Assembly (NCBI RefSeq): GCF_036655075.1
Contig: NZ_JAVVQU010000018.1
Coordinates: 1-55,112 of the forward strand
Source: Holtiella sp036655075
GTDB taxonomy: Bacteria; Bacillota; Clostridia; Lachnospirales; Cellulosilyticaceae
Direction: 5' to 3'
Length of the DNA: 55,112 bases
Shown here: positions 49,160-55,112 of the stretch, in pieces
Numbering within the stretch: position 1 is the first letter of the stretch
Layout of the letters: each line of letters begins with the position of its first letter
Notes under the pieces: generated by a model
Told to the model about the DNA's origin: nothing
Databases searched by the model: none
The model's input: the letters and a program-made list of their open reading frames with translations, nothing else
Translations under genes and position numbers: made by a program

Positions 49160-49727
49160 AGGCAACGGGCCTAATGGTTCTATATAAAAATTGTGTGCGT
49201 GTTTTTTTCAACCCATGGCTCAAATAGAAACGTATGAGTTTGGTTCTCATCTCCAATAATTTTTTCTCGTCTACGTTTTTAACACATTCTACTTTTCCAT
49301 TACTTTTTTCAAGAGGATACGGAAAAAGGTATAAATCATTGACCTCTGGGAAATGGGAATTTAACCATTCAGGAAGAAGGTTTAAGATGTCACCTCCAAT
49401 CCCCATGCTACGATATTGTTTCTCTAAGAAGAAGTCTGTAATATAGAAAACCACACGGGTTTCTAAATCTGCACTTAAACTTTTGTAAAAGGTTAAGAGT
49501 TCTTCTTCGATTTCTTTGTCCTGGCACTCGAGTTTATCATCTCTAAAACCACCTGATTTTAAAGAGCCCACATCCATAATTACCGCATTCAGATAACCAA
49601 CACGTTGATTGTCATAAGTGATTACAATAGAAAGCTCCTCCTTATCTGGACTCCAAGAATACACTTTCTCACTTAATCTAATCAACTTATCAGTATCAGT
49701 CTCACTATCTGAATCCTCTGATTCCAT
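49158..49727 (-). CDS. GNAT-family acetyltransferase
   Basis: A 189-residue protein. The acetyl-CoA binding motif A is visible as FYITDFFLEKQYRSMGIGGD (about 93-112), with the R/Q-x-x-G-x-G core QYRSMGIGGD, followed by a helix (ILNLLPEWL). The N-terminus is unusually acidic (MESEDSDSETDTDK). A C-terminal FYLSHGLKKTRTQFLYR resembles the last strand and helix of GNAT proteins. Substrate is unknown. GGAGGGATCTTT lies before ATG. It ends at the shared terminator and is not obviously part of the surface island. Confidence 0.72.
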   Translation of the reverse strand: MESEDSDSETDTDKLIRLSEKVYSWSPDKEELSIVITYDNQRVGYLNAVIMDVGSLKSGGFRDDKLECQDKEIEEELLTFYKSLSADLETRVVFYITDFFLEKQYRSMGIGGDILNLLPEWLNSHFPEVNDLYLFPYPLEKSNGKVECVKNVDEKKLLEMRTKLIRFYLSHGLKKTRTQFLYRTIRPVA

Positions 49728-49930
49728 AAAGATCCCTCCAAATATTTTTTTAAAGCTAAAGTATAGATAAGCTTTATTACTAGCATTCTATGCAAGAAAT
49801 ACCCGAATATATACTAGCTAAAACTATTTTAACCTATTTGCAGCATTTAATGAAGTGGTAAATTTATTTAATTGTTTTACCACTTTTACAAACATGGTAT
49901 ACTAATAAATGTATAAATACTAAGGAGAAA

Positions 49931-51103
49931 GTGGGAAGCAGCGTGCACGTTAATATGGATAAAAATAAAGTATTCACCTATTTGACTATCACCTTAACTT
50001 CTATTAGTTTTTACTTTGTTATTTTAAACTTTGAATATGTTATAAAGATGTGGAATACAGTAATAGGCATTTTGAATCCATTTTTATTAGGGATTGCTAT
50101 GGCCTATTTGCTTTGGCGTCCCTTAAAATGGATTGAAAAAAATTTAGATAAGTTTATCTTTAGAAAGAAAATGGGTAAGGGGATTATAAGAATAATAGGC
50201 GTTATTCTTTTATACTTAATTGTATTGTTTGTGCTTATGGCCTTAGTTTCCTTTGTGTTACCGCAAATTATTTCTAGCTTAAACCTTTTATATCACAAGA
50301 GCCCAGAATTCTTTAAAACCTTAGAGACCTCTTTAAATACACTTTTGATACAAAATGGTGTTGAAGGCAGTGTCTATCAAATTATTTCAGACTTTGTAGG
50401 AGATTTGTCAGGGCTTATTATGCAAGTTACAGGAAAGATGATTCCTTTAATGGTTGAGTTATCATTAAAGCTCACAAGTGGTGTTCTGAATACATTCTTA
50501 GGGGTTGTCGTGTCTATTTATTGTTTAGTAGATAAGGAAAACTTCTTTGCACAGATTAAGAAACTGATGCATGCCATACTTCCTAATAAAATCATTGATC
50601 GGACCAGTGAAGTGATGAACATTTTTGATGATACCTTTGGACGCTACTTTGTAGGACAGATGACAGATGCTTTAATTGTTGGGATGCTTTGCTTTATTAT
50701 GATGAGTATCTGCAAATTTGAGTTTGTACTGTTGATTAGTGTCATTGTAACCTGTACCAATGTTATTCCTTATATTGGCCCCTTCATCGGGGCAGTACCG
50801 GGGATTTTTATTATCTTAATGACAGGTGGACCTGTACAAGCCTTTTGGTTCATCGTTATGATTTTCATTCTACAGCAAATTGATGGGAATATTTTGGTCC
50901 CTAAAATTATCGGAGATTCTATTGGTGTATCAGGATTTTGGGTGCTCTTTGCTATTATGGTAGGTGGTGGATTATTCGGATTTATAGGTGTGTTGTTAGG
51001 TGTGCCAACCCTTTCAGTAGTCTTTAAACTTTTAAAAGTCTATGCAGAAAATAAATTGCGTCAGAAAGAAAAAGCTACTGAAACAAGTGCCTATATTAAA
51101 TAG
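49931..51103 (+). CDS. AI-2E/YtvI-family membrane transporter
   Basis: A 390-residue protein with about eight transmembrane segments and a central soluble region. Family signs include LGIAMAYLLWRPLKWIEK near the N-terminus, SLYCLVDKENFF-like text at ISIYCLVDKENFFAQ, the DDTFGRYFVGQMTDALIVG segment, and NVIPYIGPFIGAVPG with the later GNILVPKIIGDSIGVSGFWV. Members of this family (PF01594) export autoinducer-2 or ions; substrate here is unknown. The start is unsure: GTG at 49931 is close to AAGGAG, and GTG at 49943 or ATG at 49955 are also possible. The message may end in the 126-base gap before the methyltransferase. Confidence 0.83.
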   Translation: MGSSVHVNMDKNKVFTYLTITLTSISFYFVILNFEYVIKMWNTVIGILNPFLLGIAMAYLLWRPLKWIEKNLDKFIFRKKMGKGIIRIIGVILLYLIVLFVLMALVSFVLPQIISSLNLLYHKSPEFFKTLETSLNTLLIQNGVEGSVYQIISDFVGDLSGLIMQVTGKMIPLMVELSLKLTSGVLNTFLGVVVSIYCLVDKENFFAQIKKLMHAILPNKIIDRTSEVMNIFDDTFGRYFVGQMTDALIVGMLCFIMMSICKFEFVLLISVIVTCTNVIPYIGPFIGAVPGIFIILMTGGPVQAFWFIVMIFILQQIDGNILVPKIIGDSIGVSGFWVLFAIMVGGGLFGFIGVLLGVPTLSVVFKLLKVYAENKLRQKEKATETSAYIK

Positions 51104-51229
51104 AATCCTAGAGGTTTCTTATTTAAAAGGGTTGTGTAGAAGGATGAATAATGTTAGAGTGAAGGGCAGAATATAAGTTTGAAGAGTAGGTTAAATAAAG
51201 AGTAGGCCTACAAAACGTTAGGAGAATAC

Positions 51230-52726
51230 ATGATTAATAGACTATATAATAACATTTTAAAAAATCAGGATGTAAGAAAAAGTTTGATTGAATTACGCCA
51301 GCTTATTAAGGATGGGAACAATAAACGTGCGTTTCTATATGAAATAGATGGAGACTTTGATACTTTAGAAGCACTACTTGTACATGAAGATGCTAAGGTG
51401 CGTAAAAATATAGCTCTTATTATGGGAGAATTAAAAGTAGAAGACTTCAAGCCTTTATTGTTACAAGCTTATGAAAATGAAGAAAAACTTTTTGTAAAAA
51501 GCGACTATTTAAGTGCTTTAAGCCACTTTGACTGTAGTGACCTACAAGAAGTTTTAAAGAAGCGCTTACTGTCACTCAGCAGTGAGCCTGTTGAGGAGAA
51601 CAACCGTAAGCATATTGATGAGGAGTTGCGATTATTAACACAGCTTACGCTGAAGTTAGAAGAGCCAGACAAACATGAGTTTAATGGCTATAATATCTTA
51701 TCTGATATGATTTTACTGACTAATCGTGACCATCAAGAGGTTACCCTTAACCAAATTGAAAAAGGAAAAGCGAAGGCATTTGGAGCAGGTGTCATGGTAC
51801 GCACCAATGATTTAAAAGAAATTTTGCGTATGCGTACCTATTCGGATTTGCTTTTTAGACTACCAGAAGTAGGAACTGTTTCTATGGAACCTTTAGAAGC
51901 GGCCAAAAGTCTCTATGTAGGGGGACTTTTAGATTTCTTACTGACACGACATAAAGGTTATCCGCCTTTTTACTTTAGAATTGAAGTAAAGAGTAAGATG
52001 GCACTTGATAAACGTAGTACTTTTACTAAAAAGTTAGCAAGTGAGTTAGAACGCCTTTCTAACCGACAACTCATTAATGCGACTTCGAGCTATGAGTTTG
52101 AAATTCGTCTCATTGAGAACAAAGAAGGACAGTTCAATGTGCTCCTTAAACTATTCACTATAGAAGACAACCGCTTTAGTTATAGAAAAAAAGCATTAGC
52201 AGTGAGTATTGCACCAAGTACAGCAGCACTCGTAGTAGAGCTTGCTAAACCTTATCTTAAGGAAGAGGCACAGGTGTTAGATCCATTTTGCGGTGCAGGG
52301 ACGATGCTTATTGAAAGGCACACCATTAAAAAAGCAAAAGTGATGTATGGTGTTGACATTTATGGGGAAGCCATAGATTACGCCATTGAAAATGCTAATA
52401 GATCCAATACAGATATTTATCTTATTAACAGAGATTTCTTTGACTTTAGTCACAAATACTTATTTGATGAAATCATCACGAATATGCCAACAACTATAGG
52501 GCGTAAGACTGAGGGAGACATTGAGGAGCTTTATGCACGTTTCTTCCGCAAGGCACATACCCTTATGGAAGCAAACGCAAGGATGATTCTCTACTCTCGT
52601 GATAAAGCGTTAGTAGACAGAGGCATAGCAAGTAATCGCTTAGCGTATAGATTAGAAAAAGAAGTGATGATTTCTTATAAAGAAGGCAGCTATGTTTTTA
52701 TCATTGGCGTAAATGAAGAATGCTGA
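51230..52726 (+). CDS. RNA methyltransferase-like protein (UPF0020/Trm14 type) with HEAT-like N-terminus
   Basis: A 498-residue protein. Residues about 15-125 are helical repeats of HEAT type (DFDTLEALLVHEDAKVRKNI; KPLLLQAYENEEKLFVKSDY). A THUMP-like region occupies about 190-320. The Rossmann methyltransferase domain (about 325-498) has the SAM-binding motif LDPFCGAGTMLIE and YGVDIYGEAIDYAIENA. The catalytic-loop position reads TNMPTTIGRKT where RlmL/Trm14-type enzymes have N-P-P-Y-G or N-L-P-F, an unusual change. It probably methylates a guanine in tRNA or rRNA. GTTAGGAGAA precedes ATG. Function inferred from the family. Confidence 0.8.
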   Translation: MINRLYNNILKNQDVRKSLIELRQLIKDGNNKRAFLYEIDGDFDTLEALLVHEDAKVRKNIALIMGELKVEDFKPLLLQAYENEEKLFVKSDYLSALSHFDCSDLQEVLKKRLLSLSSEPVEENNRKHIDEELRLLTQLTLKLEEPDKHEFNGYNILSDMILLTNRDHQEVTLNQIEKGKAKAFGAGVMVRTNDLKEILRMRTYSDLLFRLPEVGTVSMEPLEAAKSLYVGGLLDFLLTRHKGYPPFYFRIEVKSKMALDKRSTFTKKLASELERLSNRQLINATSSYEFEIRLIENKEGQFNVLLKLFTIEDNRFSYRKKALAVSIAPSTAALVVELAKPYLKEEAQVLDPFCGAGTMLIERHTIKKAKVMYGVDIYGEAIDYAIENANRSNTDIYLINRDFFDFSHKYLFDEIITNMPTTIGRKTEGDIEELYARFFRKAHTLMEANARMILYSRDKALVDRGIASNRLAYRLEKEVMISYKEGSYVFIIGVNEEC

Positions 52727-52782
52727 TATAAAAATATTGTATAGTAAAGATGTGTCACAAATAATAAGTAAAATAAACAAGC

Positions 52783-52829
52783 AAAAAGAAGGAGACTCCA
52801 TGCAAAAGTGCAAGAGTCTCCTTCTTTTG
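52783..52829. terminator. Bidirectional rho-independent terminator
   Basis: CAAAAAGAAGGAGACTC pairs with GAGTCTCCTTCTTTTG, with an inner TGCA/TGCA pairing; it serves the methyltransferase and the convergent YitT gene. Confidence 0.88.
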
Positions 52830-52856
52830 TAAGAAAATGAAAAGATAGGAGTTTGC

Positions 52857-53600
52857 CTAGCCTTCATATTCTTCAAATACTTGAATGGTCTGAGGTTGTG
52901 TATATAGAGCTTCAGCTTGCTGTACATCTGTATCAGCTATAGCAAATTCTTTTGCTTCGTTTGTAGTTTGTTCCACATCCTGATTAGAGCAAGAGGCGGA
53001 TTCACCTTTTGCATGTATAAGGCTAATGACCTTGCCACTTACAGTGACCGCAATAAGTGACCAGAAGATTTGCTCAAAGCGTAAGTAAGAAAGGGAAAGG
53101 ATAAGGACAGTAAAGTCTGTAATCATATAGACCCAGTTCAATTTTAAGGGTGTAAATTTAGAACCTAGTAAGGCGATGACATCATCCCCACCAGAGGCAC
53201 CACCACCCAAGACAACGAGGCCAACGCCAACCCCTACAAAAAGACCAGCGAGTAAACTTGCGGTAAGCATATGCTCAGATAAGTCAGGTGCAATAGGACC
53301 TATAGACTCCCATATACGATAAGTTGTTGAAAAAGTAATCGTAGAAAAGAGTGAGTAAATCAAAAACCTTTTGCCAAAAAAGCGAGCGCCTAAAAGGAAT
53401 AGAGAAAAGTCTAGAATAATATTAGTAAGAGATGGAGAAATGTCAAACAAGTTTTTGAAAAGTAATAAAAGACCTAAGACTCCACCTTCAGTAATGTTAT
53501 TTTGATAGTTAAAGTTGAAGGTCCCAAAAGATAAAATAGTGGCACCAGCTAAAACTAAGCCAATGGATTTAAATGGTATGTGTTTCAGTCGAGTATACAT
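52857..53600 (-). CDS. YitT-family membrane protein
   Basis: A 247-residue protein with about six hydrophobic segments and the YitT/DUF161 signatures GTFNFNYQNNITEGGVLGLL and GLVVLGGGASGGDDVIALLG. The usual cytosolic DUF2179 domain is missing; instead the C-terminus is an acidic, Gln/Glu-rich tail of about 45 residues (ADTDVQQAEALYTQ). The family is widespread in Firmicutes and of unknown function. The stop lies just after the shared terminator. GAGCTGAAC precedes ATG, a weak site; the start is nevertheless the only one that keeps the first helix. Confidence 0.83.
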   Translation of the reverse strand: MYTRLKHIPFKSIGLVLAGATILSFGTFNFNYQNNITEGGVLGLLLLFKNLFDISPSLTNIILDFSLFLLGARFFGKRFLIYSLFSTITFSTTYRIWESIGPIAPDLSEHMLTASLLAGLFVGVGVGLVVLGGGASGGDDVIALLGSKFTPLKLNWVYMITDFTVLILSLSYLRFEQIFWSLIAVTVSGKVISLIHAKGESASCSNQDVEQTTNEAKEFAIADTDVQQAEALYTQPQTIQVFEEYEG

Positions 53601-53703
53601 AAATGTTCAGCTCCTTTATCAATAGTATAAACTATGGCATAATACTAGAGTCAAAGGTTTTGTGAAAAAAATTATAAGAGTATAAATAAAAAGGATTGAT
53701 AAA

Positions 53704-54510
53704 ATGAAATCTTACTATAAAATAGGTGAAATTTCTAAGATTTATGGCATTGGAAAAGATTCGCTGATGTACTATGAGGAACTTGGAATTTTGAGACCGA
53801 CAAGAGGTGAAAATGGCTATAGATTTTATAGTCTTGAAGATATATGGCGTTTAAATCTCATAAAGGAACTAAAAAGTTTAGACTTTTCTATGAAAAGGAT
53901 AAAAAGTTATTTAGATGATAGGGATTTAGCTTTAACACAAGAGATTTTAAATACAGAAGTGGTGCTGATTGATCAAAAGATCACAGAGCTTTTAGCCCAT
54001 AAGCAAAATATTATAGAACGCTTAAAAGGTATAGAAGAAGCTGTAGAAAGAGCAGAACCTAATGAGATACAAATGAAATATATACCTGAGCGAAAGGCCC
54101 TCGTCTTAGATGCGAATATTACAAGAGATGAAGAGGTAGATTACTTAATTCAAAAGCTTCAAAAGCAGTATGAAGACCAATTTCATATACTAGGCAATCA
54201 AAATATAGGGGCTGTTTATGATTATGAGCAGGTCAAACTAGGGAGATATAATTTTTTTCAATCTGTATTTTGTTTGCTACCAGCAGATGCAACTATTTTC
54301 AATTTTACTTTGCAAGAAGGCACCTATGTGACATGCCAATATGAAGGAAAATACAAAAATAATCAAGTTTGTTTACAAAATATTCAAGCATATATACGGA
54401 ACAACAAGCATCATATTATAGGAGAACCTATAGAAATCTATCAAATAGATATACATGAAACAGGAAAAGAAGAAGAGTTTCTAACGGAAATCCAAATTTT
54501 AGTAGAATAA
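53704..54510 (+). CDS. MerR-family regulator with GyrI-like effector domain
   Basis: A 268-residue protein. The N-terminal MerR winged helix is YYKIGEISKIYGIGKDSLMY, LGILRPTRGENGYRFYSLED, then KELKSLDFSMKRIKSYLDDR (residues 4-75). A dimerisation coiled coil follows (about 76-115), then a C-terminal GyrI/BmrR-type ligand-binding region (about 120-268) with strands such as FNFTLQEGTYVTCQYEGKY. Such regulators bind hydrophobic cations or drugs and activate transporters. The divergent neighbour is the YitT gene, a possible target. AAAAAGGATTGATAAA precedes ATG. Confidence 0.88.
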   Translation: MKSYYKIGEISKIYGIGKDSLMYYEELGILRPTRGENGYRFYSLEDIWRLNLIKELKSLDFSMKRIKSYLDDRDLALTQEILNTEVVLIDQKITELLAHKQNIIERLKGIEEAVERAEPNEIQMKYIPERKALVLDANITRDEEVDYLIQKLQKQYEDQFHILGNQNIGAVYDYEQVKLGRYNFFQSVFCLLPADATIFNFTLQEGTYVTCQYEGKYKNNQVCLQNIQAYIRNNKHHIIGEPIEIYQIDIHETGKEEEFLTEIQILVE

Positions 54511-54600
54511 TGATAGTGCGAAAGGTTCTTCACTTATACAATGCACCTTATTAATACTACAATGTTAAGGTGTTCATACAATTCATCAATTATTAGGTAG

Positions 54601-54649
54601 TCTAGTTACAAAATGTTCAGTTCATGAACAAGATAACTAGAATTTTTTT
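54601..54649 (+). terminator. Rho-independent terminator, probably of the MerR gene
   Basis: Outer stem TCTAGTTA/TAACTAGA, inner stem TGTTCA/TGAACA, followed by seven T residues, 90 bases after the MerR stop. Confidence 0.75.
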
Positions 54650-54750
54650 GAATAAATTTTTTGATTGGCAATTTCTTAGGCAGTTAAGCATAAATATATA
54701 AAGGTGAAGTCTATATGCCTTTGGAAATTTGTGAAGAAGCGACAAAGGAA

Positions 54751-54800
54751 GGTTATGCAATAGACATAATGAGAGCGTGATGTAAGGAAACAAAAGAACT
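54751..54800 (+). repeat. Direct repeat copy 1
   Basis: A 50-base segment matching 54954-55003 at 46 positions; all four differences are transitions. It spans the end of a 21-codon frame (ATG at 54715, TGA at 54778-54780). Confidence 0.85.
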
Positions 54801-54953
54801 GAAGGTAAAAGGAAGAGAAAATAAAGTACAAATTACGCGAATAAAGCATAAAATATATAAGGCAAGGAAATGCCGTAAAATAAGAAGGAGGAACATAAAA
54901 ATTAAAAACAAAAGGAAAGTAAAATTCAAATAGTTATCAAAAGGAGTGAAATA

Positions 54954-55003
54954 GGCTATACAACAGACATAATGAGAGCATGATGTAAGGAAACAAAAGA
55001 ACT
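54954..55003 (+). repeat. Direct repeat copy 2
   Basis: Second copy, 203 bases after the first and 49 bases before the start of the last gene. It keeps the same TGA position and the peptide ending DIMRA. Confidence 0.85.
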
Positions 55004-55052
55004 AGAGTTAAGGAGAAATAGGAAAACAACGTGTTAGAAAGGAGATTTAATA

Positions 55053-55112
55053 ATGCCAACTATATCAGGAAGAGTTGTATATGATGCAAATAGAAGTGCT
55101 ACTATTGATGGC
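55053..55112 (+). CDS. Start of another surface-type protein (cut by window edge)
   Basis: Twenty codons from ATG at 55053 (MPTISGRVVYDANRSATIDG) to the window edge, preceded by AGAAAGGAG at good spacing. The xISGxVxYDxN opening is that of CpR/SdrD_B-type beta-sandwich units, in which a D-x-N turn follows the first strand, so I expect a large surface or spore-surface protein. Too little is present for a firm call. The tandem 50-base repeats upstream are its only notable context. Confidence 0.6.
   Translation, partial: MPTISGRVVYDANRSATIDG

Larger units (their letters stand above)
54511..55052. other. Non-coding region with two hairpins and a direct repeat
   Basis: No gene is supported. The region begins with CACCTTA (54544) pairing with TAAGGTG, then the terminator at 54601. 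It then holds a purine-rich stretch with the two 50-base repeats at 54751 and 54954. Several frames stay open by chance because of the A/G bias. I recognise no known RNA. Confidence 0.5.

Noticed and set aside
54715..54780. A 21-codon frame as a real small gene
   Set aside because: It has a weak AAGGTGAAG site and is purine-biased; the second repeat copy lacks an equivalent ATG, so I list it only under the repeats.
1..55112. tRNA, rRNA, insertion sequences, prophage or plasmid functions
   Set aside because: No cloverleaf with CCA end, rRNA-like block, transposase or integrase sequence was found by reading.

Overview
The window reads as a low-GC, endospore-forming Firmicute (Bacillota, class Clostridia). 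The evidence is A/T-rich sequence, strong AAGGAGG ribosome sites, many rho-independent terminators, CarD, YitT and DUF1540 families, several SipL-type SPOCS (DUF3794) proteins, and promoters matching the mother-cell sporulation factor sigma-K. A Lachnospirales/Cellulosilyticum-like organism is my guess, from general resemblance only. A run of exactly 100 N (9764-9863) marks a draft-assembly scaffold join.

Layout. 1-2254: surface-type genes (a cut-off adhesin-like gene, a small helical protein, a propeller/helix fusion). 2394-13303: housekeeping and accessory genes: CarD regulator, thioredoxin reductase plus glutaredoxin-like protein, GltD-like flavoprotein, a 5-oxoproline module (two transporter subunits, pyroglutamyl peptidase, gamma-glutamylcyclotransferase-like protein), a LytTR/sensor-kinase pair, and small cysteine-rich proteins. 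13351-31342: a dense spore-surface island. A minus-strand operon (19848 to 13889) encodes two carboxypeptidase-regulatory-like (CpR) proteins, two SPOCS proteins, a 1264-residue DUF11/SPOCS protein and another SPOCS-like protein. It stands back to back with a plus-strand operon ending in an 1826-residue protein of about 13 DUF11-like units, followed by a second SPOCS-SPOCS-DUF11/SPOCS cassette and Cys/Pro/Gly-rich coat-like proteins. 31464-36882: a mannoside locus (GntR/LacI regulator with a small upstream ORF, GH38 alpha-mannosidase, MFS transporter). 36994-49099: a second surface block with three glycosyltransferases, a Thr/Val-repeat protein, a DUF11/SdrD_B protein and several copies of a short helical module here called SIALEE/NAE. 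49158-54510: GNAT, AI-2E-type exporter, methyltransferase, YitT and MerR genes. The window ends with the start of another surface-type gene.

How it fits together. I infer that the two surface blocks are one late-sporulation system building an exosporium, coat layer or spore appendage. Small SPOCS and CpR proteins would serve as assembly units, long DUF11 proteins as fibres or scaffolds, SIALEE/NAE helices as a shared docking piece, and the glycosyltransferases would decorate Thr-rich partners. Eight promoter candidates match the AC-N16/17-CATANNNTA pattern fully or at all but one or two positions in front of these genes, with two weaker ones; this is the strongest evidence visible without computation. 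The plus strand is purine-rich, and paralogues on opposite strands differ accordingly in amino-acid composition, which suggests the plus strand is the leading strand here.
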